A stretch of DNA of 64,000 nucleotides from Episyrphus balteatus (Eukaryota; Arthropoda; Insecta; Diptera; Syrphidae). The notes below the pieces were generated by a model that saw only the letters and a list, made by a program, of their open reading frames with translations, did no database searches and was not told the origin of the DNA. Positions 1 to 10,775 of the stretch are shown here, in pieces. The first letter of the stretch is position 1. Each line of letters starts with the position of its first letter. The translations under genes were made by a program, and so were the position numbers. Where the stretch lies: contig NC_079136.1 of the NCBI RefSeq assembly GCF_945859705.1, forward strand, positions 99,678,051 to 99,742,050, read 5' to 3'.

Positions 1-2
1 AT

Positions 3-71
3 TTACATATCAAATCGTTCATGAACGTGTTTGGAGATTTCAATCTTCACGTGATTAACGAGAAAAACAAG
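3..71 (+). CDS. possible partial internal exon at the window edge
   Basis: Reading from base 3, 23 codons are open with no stop (starting L-H-I-K-S-F-M and ending I-N-E-K-N-K) and end at AAG followed by GTAGGT, a strong insect splice-donor match in phase 0. Downstream of the donor the sequence at once becomes homopolymer-rich and non-coding. No protein family is recognised; the residues G-D-F-N-L-H resemble a loop common in many proteins, including LINE endonucleases, so a transposon origin is possible. Only the 3' part of the exon lies in the window. If it is real, the plus-strand gene would continue through a long intron that could include much of this window. Transcript evidence is needed to accept it. 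Confidence 0.3.
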
Positions 72-1489
72 GTAGGTGTCAAACTGTTTTTTGTTTCTTT
101 TACTTTTCTACAAAAAAAAAAACTAAAATTAACATCGGAAGTGTCGGTTTGGGAGTTTTTTTTTATTACTCTAATTAAATCTTTTATTAAAAAAGTTTAA
201 CAACTTCCACACGCTCTGATTTTTTTATTTTTATCTAATGGATACAACGCAAGAAGGGTGACAGAGTAGATATAACGAAGGAATATAGAACGTTTATTGA
301 AAGTGACAAGTTAGTGTTAAACACGCTGTGAATCTATTAGTTTTAGAGCCACTGATGCAATATGGCCTTAACCTTCCTTAATGCCTGGCTTCGTAACTTA
401 GTTTAACATTAAGCAAATTCTATAACTTATGTTAGTTGGCTGGGAGACATATTGGAGTAGATAATGTTTCACTGAATATATGGTGATGGTGGTGGCGTTT
501 GCGTTGTCGCCAACATGGCTTGTCAGAGATTATACGAAGATGGAAGTATTTATATACCTAGTTGCGATTAGTTCCACTCTGTGTGTGGGTTCGAGTCTTA
601 AAATGACATCTGACATCATAGCTCATACTTGTAATTATGAATTAACGATGTTAGTTGGCAATGCGGTGGCGGTGCTGTTCTTAATTTGAATAAATCGATT
701 CAATTCAGTTTTAATGCTTGTTGTGCAGTAAAGTTGTTCTCAGACGGAATAATTGGAGAAACTGAATTAGATATTATAATTTTTCTTACACTTCATTCAT
801 CACATGATGTTAATCTTTCAATGCTGAAAACTTGAAACATAAATTTTGTAGTGCAATAAAATAATGTAAATAAAAAATAGAAAGAAATCATACAATTCTC
901 TCAAATCTTAAAAATAATTATTTCGCAGCTCAGAGAACAGCCAGAATAAAACTTTTTTAATTTATCTGTTTATAAAAATGACTGGATTGATTTATGTAGG
1001 TACATATATATGTAATTTATGTTTTTTTTATCCCGTTCTGTACTCTTTAAACCAAAATATGAACTGTCCAACCTAAACTTTTGCAATACTTCATTCGGGT
1101 TATCTAACCTAGATGTTCTTACATATTAGATATTAATTAAATAAGAGTTATGTTTTCTTGAGTGCCAAGAATTGGAAGTGATTTTTTGAAAACTTTATTT
1201 TCATAATCGAGGTTGAAAATTTCCTAAAGTTCGTATTAATAAATCAAAAGTTAAAGAAACACTTAGTTTTCTTAAATTAAAACTAAAGAAGTCAAAACTC
1301 AAAAGTATCAAAAAGTATCAAATGGCAAGAAACGAGATTCAGCTTTCAACCTAGTACTAAAAAAAAAAAACAAAAATATTAAAAAAAAGTTAACTAATTT
1401 TTAGTTGTATGTATTTAGTTGCCAAATTGAGTATTTTTTTCCAAAGGTCAAGATTTTACTGCACTTATGGAAGTGCTTCGTTGTTCATC
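72..1489. other. AT-rich sequence, no gene recognised
   Basis: Nothing beyond A/T-rich sequence is seen. A 69-codon open frame at 480-689 encodes a hydrophobic peptide with no recognisable motif, signal or splice context, and I do not call it. The phrase GTTAGTTGGC occurs twice (about 430 and 650) without further structure. Confidence 0.5.
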
Positions 1490-1800
1490 TAGGTATATAT
1501 ATAATACAAGATGATACTCCTCTAAAATCCCATCCTCTTAAATTAATAAGATTTCTAATCAAAATAAGTAGAATCCGTTTAAAATCTATTAAAATCAAAG
1601 TGAATTTCAATTCTTAGGTACCTAAGAAATGATTTTTCATTAATTTTATGTGCATTCTTATTGAAATTAAAAGATTAAACAAACTTTAAATTTTTTTTGG
1701 CATACCTAAATTTCGCACCGTAGATGATTGTTTTAAGGGCGGCTGTCTTTTTGGCAAAAAAGCATGCAAAAATCCGCTTAACTTAATACAAATTCTAATT
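1490..1800. repeat. degenerate relative of the tRNA-core MITE family
   Basis: Phrases such as CCTCTTAAATTAATAAGATT, a GTAGAATCCG motif and CCGCTTAACTTAA recall the subterminal parts of the MITE at 55740-56117 and its partner end at 58430-58528. A second stretch (about 1650-1730, TTGAAATTAAAAGATTAAAC followed by GGCATACC and CACCGTAGATG) resembles 55215-55340. No clean termini remain, so this looks like an old copy. Confidence 0.4.
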
Positions 1801-2981
1801 ATTTTTAGCATGTCATTTTTCCGTGTACATATTTCAACAAAAGCAGGAATTTTTGTTTTCTATTAATGCAACTACGTGATTTGTGGAATTTCTTTCTGTT
1901 ATTTAAAATAGAATTTGACAAGTCATTTCACTGTTTAAAAAAATAAACTTAAATAAAATTAAAGAAAAATAAAATCCAAGCATATTTCACGATGAAAGTC
2001 ACTTTTTTTCAATATAAAATCCATTTAACTCTTTACGAGTATAACTATAAAGTTTTTTTTTTCAATTTCCAATTAAATTTAGTTCATTGAACTTGTTACT
2101 TACAATTGACTAAAAATTAACTTATTTCTAAGATACATTGATTATTACAAAATTTGGTGGCACAGAGGGTCCGAACCTTATTCAATGGCTAAGTTATAAA
2201 ATATAAATAAATATTATAGGTATAGGTACATGGATAAACTTGATTTAAAAAGTCTGCTGACTAGGTTGTCCTCGGAGTGCTTAGACCCGGATGTCCAATT
2301 GTAGGGTTGGTTGAGTAAACTATAAGGTTCTTTGTTGAACATAGAACCTTTTTCAAAACTTTTAAAAAAACTTCTTCATAAAAGGGTTTTATGTTTTTTT
2401 TTAAATGCTCATAGAATCCTTTTTTAAAGTAATGCTTTTTTTCATGGTTTTATGACTTTTGTAGGGTTCTTTAAAAGATTGCATCAGTACTTTACTGCTA
2501 TGTAACTATTTTATCGAAAAACCAGCCTTAAAAAACTTTGAGGTCGATTTTCTCAAAACCAAGGTGGGTTGACATACAACCCTATAATTCTCAGCCAGCG
2601 ATATATATCATACATATATATAGCTGTACCTTATTAAAAAAAAAAAAACAGTGCAGATAATAAAAATCAAGCGTCAGGAATACACGATGCACATTGGATG
2701 AAACAATACAATACACGGCGCTCTCTAAATAATTTATTTAAGTTAGTATATTTATACCCTGCCTGATGGAATTAAATATTTGTGAACAAATATATTCACA
2801 AGGCTTTAATTATAAAGTTGGTATTTTTGAATTAAAAGAAAATGACTTTTCCTAGGAAATACAGTTTGCTTAGTTTTAACTTTTTATCGTCCTGCTTCAA
2901 TTTACTCACGGCATTAAGACTTTTTTGCTCTATTTTCAGCAACCAGTTTCAACTGCTTTTAATAGTATCAAAAAACACAAG
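1801..2981. other. AT-rich sequence, no gene recognised
   Basis: Contains a possible small element at about 2298-2590 bounded by TAGGGTTGG and its near inverse CAACCCTATA, with internal repeats of a (A)GAACCTTTT/AGAATCCTTTT phrase. TA-rich simple sequence follows near 2600-2630. No coding signal seen. Confidence 0.4.
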
Positions 2982-3137
2982 TTAAAATAAATCAAAAAGC
3001 AAAGAAAAGTCAAACACGTTTTCACCCTTAAATTTTACAACAGTGTTAAAACAGGAATTCCATGCAAGTTCGCATACATTTGCCGAATACATTCCACCAT
3101 TTGCGAAGCATGTGCTGCACTGATTGCAGCATACAAT
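2982..3137 (-). CDS. degenerate Kazal-type domain exon (terminal exon or pseudogene)
   Basis: On the minus strand a long pyrimidine tract ending TTTTTTCAG (3138-3146) forms a good splice acceptor. The exon is open for 51 codons to TAA at 2982-2984. It is cysteine-rich: C-C-x2-C-x2-C, then C-F-A-N-G-G-M-Y-S-A-N-V-C-E-L-A-W-N-S-C. This matches the Kazal pattern C-x3-G-x2-Y-x3-C-x6-C except for one extra residue between Tyr and the next Cys. The following V-V-K-F-K-G-E fits the last strand, but the final Cys is replaced by Asn. Kazal domains usually inhibit serine proteases as secreted proteins. The spacing of the first cysteines is also unusual, so it may be a pseudogene. No signal-peptide exon was found. 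A GT 54 bases upstream of the acceptor would give an intron of normal fly size, but this is speculative. Confidence 0.4.
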   Translation of the reverse strand: MVCCNQCSTCFANGGMYSANVCELAWNSCFNTVVKFKGENVFDFSLLFDLF

Positions 3138-4709
3138 CTGAAAAAAAAAAGGAAAATAAAAAACTATACCTTGCTGCTCAGAATAGTACACCAAGTTCAC
3201 TTGTGTATCTTTACACTTTGAGTACGTGACTTTTCTCTGCAAAGTACACAAATTCCTTCAACTAACGAAATTTAATCGGAAATTCAACACAAAGCTCAGA
3301 GAGAGAGAGAGAGAGGAAGTGCAAAAGGATAAGGAAAAGGAAATGCCTCCATCACCGGCACTAAAATCACTAAATAAAGCATGGACTTTTCATTGTTCAA
3401 TTAGCATCGCACCTCATCAAATGAAATTGTTTTTTGTCTGTTTTTATTCAATTAATAGTTGATTAGATCAAATTTTAAATCTTGTAAACCTTAAGCTCTC
3501 GCAAGAGACCGGCCGTCGCCGTTGGCATAGTTATGACTAATTAGGTTAACGACTTTGTCCGACACAGGTTTTACTGCAAACACGAATAGGTGTAGGTACT
3601 CTTCCGTTTGCGACTTCTTGCGATATAGAAAATCGCGTGTGTGTGTTTCTTTTTAATCCAAATAAAAGTACCCCATATCTCTTTATCCCACATTTGCTTA
3701 TAGCCTTAGTGCTATTAACCTAATGATTAAAAAAACCTCCTCGATCATCGAACCTTATTAATGGCAGTCTCTGAAAAATTCGCCTACTTCAAGAGGAAGT
3801 TTACATTTCCGCTAAAATGATTTTGATCGATTTTTATTTCGGGAACTTTCTTGTGCATGATTTATTTCCAATATGACCTAGACATTGGTTTAAGTGCTGT
3901 CAAAACATGTGGCACTCGAACATTGCCACCCACCGGTTGGGGGCAAAAAGACGAAATGAATGCATATGACCTCTGGGAGGTTGTTGACTTAGATTTTGGC
4001 TGCGATTCACATCATCTATGATTAAGATGTGGTGAACCACTTGTTAGCATTTGTTATGAGATATTAAAATTGAGATTTGTTATTGCAAAGTTCAGTGAAC
4101 GCACTAAGTATCGTTTTATTAACCTCTTAATAAATAATAACATTTATGTTTATGTCTGTTTATTCATATTTGTTGAGTAATTTGTATTGGTTTTTTTTTT
4201 TTTTTATTTGTAAAATTGACGACGAAGATTTAATTTGAATGAGGAAGTGGAGCATTCACGACTATGTTATCATTTATCATAAATAAATAAAAGGCTTTTA
4301 TGGATTTAAAAGTGGATAGCAAATAGGGTATTTTTTGTTCTAATGTATATAAAGCTACTTGAAGTGGATGGACAAAAATAATAAATATCAGATAGTGCTA
4401 TTTTGAAATAATTTTTGACCTAGAACTGGGAAGGTGTTTTTGTTTCAATCTGGAATACCCGTTCCATTATGGATCCGTTGAATTCTCATTTTACTTGTGT
4501 TCCAGGTTCCCACCAAGGTACTCTCAACAAATGTCGGAAGAACTAATTTTAAGAATCTACTTACTACTTAGTGAACAGCTTATATGGGTATACTCAGATG
4601 TACTCACAGCACAGGTCCATAAGGATTGGCCCTATAGTTTGAAGGCTTCTGCTGCTAGAGTAACTGCCCAACGTAGAAATAGCTTTCTGTTTTTAATCAG
4701 CTAAAACTT
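3138..4709. other. intergenic or intronic sequence
   Basis: Includes a (GA)n microsatellite at about 3297-3316 and several poly-T runs. A 69-codon open frame at 4495-4704 has no recognisable motif. No RNA gene or repeat with clear ends is seen. Confidence 0.4.
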
Positions 4710-5620
4710 TATAGTCCAGTAATTTTAGGTTTTATCTGCGGAAAAATTCCTACTGGGCTCGATTTTGGTATAGACCTTCGTTACGGCGTTGTTATGAAGA
4801 TGTGAAAAATCGACATTGATATCGCGTCCGCGTTAGAAGTTATAGAGGTCAAAAGGTCACGAAAATCAGTTTTTCGCATATATATCGTGACCTGTTGCTC
4901 GGAGGTCAATAGGTTCGTCATAAAATTATCTACAAATAGTGCCTTATGCATTTTTCTGTAAATCCAACCGTTTTCGGAATAGAGCTGTTTCAAGCGTAGG
5001 CATAATACATGATACGTAATAATAGGTTTGTTTTATTTAAGAGTGAATAATTCAGTATTTGAATACTGAAAAATACATGTGTAATCCGTTTTGCTTTTTA
5101 TTAATACGTTTTTATAAGTTTCACTTGTAATCGATACTAACTAACTTACTAACTAAGTTACTTAGCTGCTAACTAACTATTTAATAAAATCTTACGTTTT
5201 GGTCTCAGGGTAAAAACATTTGAGGGTCAAAACACCCCAAATCAATTTTAGACTACTTCTAAGAGTCATATCGAAACTTTGAACAAATTTCTGTAGTTTG
5301 AATGACTACGTTATAATATAGTCCGAAATCGGTTGGATTTACAGAAAAATGCATAAGGCAATATTTGTAGATAATTTTATGACAAACAGATTTCCCATAT
5401 ACCCCTATTGACCTCCGAGCAACAGGTCACGAGATATATGCGAAAAACTGATTTTCGTGACCTTTTGACCTCTATAACTTCTAACGCGGACGCGATATCA
5501 ATGTCGATTTTTCACATCTTCATAACAACGCCGTAACGAAGGTCTATACCAAAATCGATCCCAGTAGGAATTTTTCCGCAGATTGGGGTAAAAAATGCCT
5601 AAAATTACTGGGCTATTATA
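4710..5620. mobile_element. foldback element with about 280-300-bp inverted arms
   Basis: The arm 4710-4985 is repeated in inverse orientation at about 5315-5620. Both arms share, in order, a CCAGTAATTTTAGG-type terminus, TTCCTACTGGG, a GGTATAGACCTTCGTTACGG block, CGCGTCCGCGTTAGAAG and TGACCTGTTGCTCGGAGG. Arms differ by scattered substitutions and small indels. A roughly 330-bp AT-rich loop with ACTAACTA repeats lies between. No transposase is encoded. Termini (TATAGTCCAG / CTGGGCTATTATA) suggest a TA-type target but no exact target duplication is evident. Confidence 0.75.
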
Positions 5621-5969
5621 ATTGATAACAAGTCATTTATGAATAAAATAACAAATAAAGGATCAAAATAAATACCCTTCCAGAATGTAAGATAAAATGC
5701 CCGACTGGGTCTCATTTACTTGCTCTTATGGTTTAACGCAAAAGAATAATTTTAATTGAATTTAATTGAATTTGAAAAAAATAATTTTTTGTAAATAAAG
5801 ATTTTCAAAAATTTTCAAAAAAAAAAAAAATTATTATGCTTTATTGAAAACATGTACTATTTTTCTACATATTCAAACAAAATTTCAAGCAAATTCATAG
5901 ATCGTTTTTGAAAAAATTGATTTTTCACGTCAAAAAATGTCTAAACTCAAAAAAAGTTCTTATGTATCT

Positions 5970-6235
5970 GACATTTTTTGAGAATATCATAAAAACCTGA
6001 CGTGATATACGGCTAAATAGATTTCGAATTCGGTTTTAGCGACCCAAAAAACATACGACTTACATATTCGCACCCCCAGATAAGAACTTTTGTTTGTTTG
6101 GATTTGACATTTTTTTGAGGATACCTCAGAAACCTGACGTGATAGGGCAAAATTGACTTCGAATCTGGATTCAGCGACCAAAAAACTATATGATTAACAT
6201 ATTCGCACATCCAGATTAGAGTGACATTTTTTGAG
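5970..6235. repeat. imperfect tandem duplication, period about 117-136 bp
   Basis: Starting at GACATTTTTTGAG (5970), a unit containing ACCTGACGTGATA, a GACTTCGAATC/GATTTCGAATTC phrase, a CAGCGACCAAAAAAC phrase and ACATATTCGCAC recurs at 6106, and its first bases recur a third time at 6223. The surrounding 5621-5969 is AT-rich with nothing recognised. Confidence 0.7.
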
Positions 6236-6339
6236 GTTAATTTAATTTTGATATAATTTAATTTAGGTATAAAATTTAGGCAACATTTTTGAAAAAAAAA
6301 ATTGATTTGGTCCGCATTTTTATTTTTTTTTAACAGCGG

Positions 6340-6462
6340 CACATAGATAAATAAGTTTAAATTTTTTTTTTAATTACTGACGACCTATCAGTATCATCAA
6401 AATTGGAGCTATTTGGCTGGGTTCCAAAGTAATTTGCTATAGATACTTCACTAATTACCAGC
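6340..6462. repeat. solitary end of the foldback family seen at 33727-35248
   Basis: TTGGAGCTATTTGGCTGGGTTCC..., AATTTGCTATAGATAC and TTCACTAAT match, with substitutions, the right end of the 33.7-35.2-kb element (GAGCTGTTCGGCCGGGTTCC, AATTTGCTTTAGTTAC, TCTACTAAT). No opposite end was found nearby, so this is a truncated or decayed copy. Confidence 0.6.
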
Positions 6463-6618
6463 CTGTCCAATGCTTTATATAGTAAATTCTGATTTCATGT
6501 CAAAGTTCTAGCTCTTAAAACTCAACTTAAAGATACATTTTTCATGTGAAACGAAAACTAGATAGAAGTTGTTTTGTAAACATCACTAATCAGATTTGTT
6601 TCGACAGATTTATTAATA

Positions 6619-7384
6619 TGGCACGAGTACGATAACTTAGGCGACAAGAATTGATAACGGTATTTTGTAGAGGAGTTCAATACAATCATTTTTTACTACG
6701 GGAGGGGGGTCTATCTCCCCCCGTTTAGGCGGGAGGGGAAATTTTCTAAAATATCACGTAAAATACAACAAAAAAATTATTAAAAATCTAGGCCAACACT
6801 TACAGTTATGAATGATACCTTTTTCAAAAGCTAGAGTTATACACTTAATTCTAGTTTTTCAATTAAATTATTATTTTTCAATTAATTTTTCTCGAAATAA
6901 TCAACTTCAAAGTCAAAATTTGGGGAAAAAAGTTTAAAAAAAAACACATTAAAGACTGAATTTAAATATGAAATTAATCAATGAAATAAACTGCCTCAAT
7001 AAATTTCTTATCACATACTGAAAACCATATGCTTCTATGCCTTATAGTTTCCGAGAAAATTGAAAATAAGAAAATTATCTTTTTATCAGATTTTCATTTT
7101 CTTGATTACACTGTTCAACAAAATTGAACTTTTTTTGCCACAAAACCAAGATATATTTTTCTAGAGGTTTTTGATGTGCTGAACTCGAATCTGTAGTCAG
7201 AAAAATTTGATTGGCCTCCGTTTTTGAAATATTACCGTTATAAGATGCTAAAAAACGTAATTTTGGCCGTTATAAATTAACCTTTTTTTTTGTACTTTAT
7301 AACGGTAATATTTCAAGAACGAAGGCAAATAGAATTTTTCTGATTGCGGATTTGAGTTCTTGTCGCCTCTTGTACTCTCCCCAA
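6619..7384. mobile_element. TA-flanked inverted-repeat element (MITE), 766 bp
   Basis: The termini share GAGTAC-A and AGGCGACAAGAA in inverse orientation (left 6624-6652, right about 7350-7379) and both sides are flanked by TA. A second, internal inverted repeat pairs 7181-7242 with 7297-7360 (GGTAATATTTCAAGAACG and its inverse). A GGGAGGGGGG run lies at about 6700. There is no coding capacity. A Tc1/mariner-mobilised MITE is the simplest reading, based only on the TA target. Confidence 0.6.
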
Positions 7385-10129
7385 TAATATAGATTAAAAG
7401 AACATGCAACACGTCAAAAACAGTCTGCTAAATATTCGCTAGAAAAAAAATGCATCCATTTTGTATTTCGTCTGAAAAAATTATAAAATGGAGTCATACC
7501 TAATATACTCCTCTCAAAATAAACGATTCAATTAGAATAAAAAAAGAAACCATTAACCCAGTGTTAGGACCTGGTTTGTTCTGCTAACCAGATGGACTGC
7601 ACATATTAACATAAAATAGATTTTGAAGGCTGAGCAGGAGCAGTTTACGAGATTAAGAAATTGTCACTCCATTAAACAACTGATTCAAGGAGCACATACT
7701 ATCGATTATTTAGTGACAGCTTATTAATATTGTATTCATGTAATATAAATCGTAGGAAAGTCAATTGAGAATCTTCCACGCTAATTTGACATATCCCACA
7801 GAAGAAATAATATATCTAATCTACATATGTAGAATTGAAGATATGTGTTCAAGTTCTTTAGTTTTACTGCAGAAATCTTCAGGCATAATCAGAAAATAAT
7901 AAGAAGATCCGATACTGAAATTATTATTCTCGTATAATGTTTTAGTAGAAAATCATGTTAATTTCATTAAATGCAATGCCTACAAAGCTATCTTCCGGTA
8001 TCGTTCCACATAAGTAATTAATTTATAATGTCTTTAATTATTGTGAGTTCAATATACCTTCGTCATGACAGATGATCTATTAAGCAGAAAACATTATATA
8101 TGGAAACCCCAATAGCAAGTATAACATTAATTCATTATATCGATAAATTCTCTCCTTATGCTGTCAGACTCTTACATACATACATACTTTCACCACATTT
8201 ACGCCATTAAATAACATACCTGCATTTCAAAGGGCAAAAGTGATTCACATTCACATTAGAACTTTGTATCACATCAAGCTTGCATGCTATAAACGTGATT
8301 TTAGTTTACAACGCCGCTGGTGGCAGTTGGCAGTCTATAATTATTAATTTACTTAATCAAGCATGGGAATAAAATTCTTTGATCACAGTAAGTGGTTACT
8401 AGGCGCTGGCTGTCTTTATAGTAATCTAAGTTATTGCAGGAGATACCTACTTAAAGAACCTACAGCGATGACAACTACTTCAACTACTTGAGACTCTAGA
8501 GTCTATAGAGAGTCTCGTTTTTGTATGAATTATGTGTTTGTGGTTTGTGCATCCGGTTACGATTTCAATTGTGCATTCGTAGCCTCGAATTCTATAAAAT
8601 GAGCATAGTGATTGTCATAAATAGAATTTAATAAAACTATAAATTGAAAGCTGAGTGAAGCTTACTAGATAATGATGTTGATGGTTATACAGCTGCGAAT
8701 GAGATTGAACTGAATTTTAATGGGTGTTCCGTTGAATTTTGTTTCGAGATTGACACCTTCTCTAAGCTTCTTATGTCTGACAATTTTCTTTAATGTTTCT
8801 TCAACTTTTCATTGCTCATTTTTTGTTGGCATTTACATATATTGATTTGTTTATTTTCTTAGCTCTTCTAACTGCATTCCATATCTATGCTATAGGAATT
8901 ACTGAGTTCCACATGACACTGAACTGAACAAGAATATATATTTTACTTTTACACGTATCAGATGAATTACAAGTGAAAAGACTTACATATTTATCCTTTA
9001 AGGTTTCGTTGTTAAAGGAAAACAAGGTTAAAAACAATGATCCGAAAGCATAAAAAAAAGCAACAAACAAGAAACAAAAAATGATTTGTTATTCAATATT
9101 CACTCAAAACTCGAATAATAATACCTTGACAGGATATGAATGAAATGAAGTAGGTTCAAGCCATTAAATATTAACAGCAAATCCTTTTAAAAGAATACAC
9201 AGGCCGTATCCAGGATGTTACTAAGGAGGGAATATGATACAAAAAAATAAAGTGATTATTCTTTGGCAAACAAGTCTACACATTGTTATACACTATTTGT
9301 TATCCTTCTAAGAAGAACATTGGAAATAAGAATTCTAAATCAATAAATCCAAGTGAAAAAGAACTTGTATTCAATGTAGTCATACATTGAATACGAATTC
9401 TTTTTCACATTTCGCATTTCTTTAACAAGAAATTGTTTGTTTAAAATAGATGAGATTATTGTTTCCACGAAACAAAACTTCAGGCCCAATTACCTAATGA
9501 AAAATGTTTTTTAAACAAACAGTTTTTTTTTCTTATTGATAGGACACCGACAAAAGGCGATCATTTTGCAATTGGGTGCCATCATTTTTTATCTGATCAT
9601 GGGTCACTCTGGGCTCGTCAGCGTCTTGTAAGCCTGTTCTGACTGGAGCGAATGAGATAATTTCCTATACAAATTTTAAATTTGAAATGATATAGAATTT
9701 GGATCACTTGGATGAAATGAGTTAGAAAATGAAATGACGTTGACATGCGTGCATTACCTCAGACGAGAGTTTTTTTCCAATGTCAATCCATGCACTCCAA
9801 ATGATTTAGCCAACTCAGTCGCTGCATCTTCACGCGTTTATTAGTTCAGTTCGTTGATTTTCTCATACAATCGTTATCAATGCAGACAGGATCAAAAAGC
9901 GCCCGAAGAATTTTCTCCCGAAATAATACATAAGTTTTTTTTTAGTTTTTTTTTTAGTTTCTCGAATCAAATCTGTATCTGTATTTATAGCGGATCCTTG
10001 GTAGACGAAGTCTATACTGCCTTAAAGTTTGCCTGTTCATGGTGACGTTTAGCACAATTACTTCGATGTTGAGTGTCCTTTTTTACGACATCATATTAGA
10101 CTTGGATTTTCCTGCTTCCGCTTTTTCCG
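7385..10129. other. AT-rich sequence without recognised gene
   Basis: No conserved frame is visible. A short perfect-looking hairpin (see 9347-9407) and a moderately GC-richer patch near 9540-9660 are the only notable features. The stretch 9854-10045 is open but has no recognisable product. Confidence 0.4.
9347..9407. repeat. short hairpin
   Basis: GAAAAAGAACTTGTATTCAATG and its inverse CATTGAATACGAATTCTTTTTC pair almost perfectly around a 9-base loop (TAGTCATA). It may be a tiny MITE remnant or a chance-grown palindrome. Confidence 0.6.
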
Positions 10130-10520
10130 CTTCTTCATTATTTCAAGAATTATGTTAAGGAAGTCACATGATAGTGCGTTGCCTTGTCTTAAACATTTTT
10201 TACACCACAGGTCTTGGTGAGGTCTTTGCCTGTCATCTCTATCGTCATCCTGCACAGGTGGACGACCTTGGCACTAATGCTAAATCTAGAAATGGCTCTA
10301 TATAGTTCGTCTCTTTAGATACTGTCATACATGGTAGTGTGAAGCAGTAGAGTGGGAGAGTTGTGACCCCATCCGAGATCATGACTATCGTCGATAATGG
10401 AGAAGAAGAAGAAGAAGATACTGTCATACATGGCCTGGAAATCGATTAATAGTCGTTGGTATCGATCTCGATTTGATGTTTCTGAGTTTTCCCAGAACCT
10501 GCCTTAATGTGAATGGTCTG
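10130..10520 (-). pseudogene. LINE reverse-transcriptase fragment, RTE-like, broken
   Basis: Read on the minus strand, this carries reverse-transcriptase landmarks in order. Near 10480-10500 is a T-L-R-Q-V-L-style segment. Then comes L-L-I-D-F-Q-A-M-Y-D-S-I (10418-10452), the domain-A motif with its catalytic Asp. Next are R-D-E-L-Y-R-A and H-L-C-R-M-T-I-E, and finally C-L-R-Q-G-N-A-L-S-C-D-F (about 10160-10200), the domain-B motif. Frames shift at least twice, stops occur (after Y-D-S-I and before the LRQG motif), and the F-A-D-D catalytic region is missing. An 81-bp retroposon interrupts it right after Y-D-S-I. It is dead. RTE clade is inferred from the overall wording of these motifs together with the endonuclease piece next to it. 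Confidence 0.8.
10335..10415 (+). mobile_element. 81-bp retroposon with (GAA)n tail and 18-bp target duplication
   Basis: AGATACTGTCATACATGG occurs at 10317-10334 and again at 10416-10433. Between them lie 81 bp that begin TAGTGTGAAGCAG and end in GAAGAAGAAGAAGAA. Removing the insert and one repeat rejoins the reverse-transcriptase frame of the host LINE. A 3' simple-repeat tail with a long target duplication is the signature of target-primed reverse transcription, so this is a 5'-truncated LINE end or a SINE, in plus orientation. Confidence 0.85.
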
Positions 10521-10534
10521 GTCTACAGTCACAC

Positions 10535-10775
10535 TTATAATGACCTTTCAGATTGTCGACGAAATTCTTTAGATGTAACAAAATACGTTGTTGACGGTTG
10601 ATTGATCCGGAGTTTTCCATGCCCTTTTATGATCAAAACATTTTGCCCTACGAGAAAGTCATGGTTCTTAAGCTTTCTTTTGTCCGGCTGTTCCCATCTC
10701 ATTTTTCGGATGGCAGCTATATTTGCTTTATATAACAATCAAGGGCTTCTGCTAGTTGTTCCCATTTTCTAAATT
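10535..10775 (-). pseudogene. LINE endonuclease N-terminal fragment, RTE-like
   Basis: On the minus strand, Q-L-A-E-A-L-D-C-Y (about 10745-10770) is followed, after a frameshift, by A-N-I-A-A-I-R-K-M-R-W (about 10693-10727) and K-L-K-N-H-D. This corresponds to the start of the apurinic-like endonuclease domain of RTE-type LINEs, where the I-A-A-I-Q-E-M-R-W wording is typical; here the catalytic Glu of Q-E-M-R-W has become Lys. Most of the endonuclease and the linker to the reverse transcriptase are deleted, so the two pieces (this one and 10130-10520) are remnants of one element. Confidence 0.6.
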
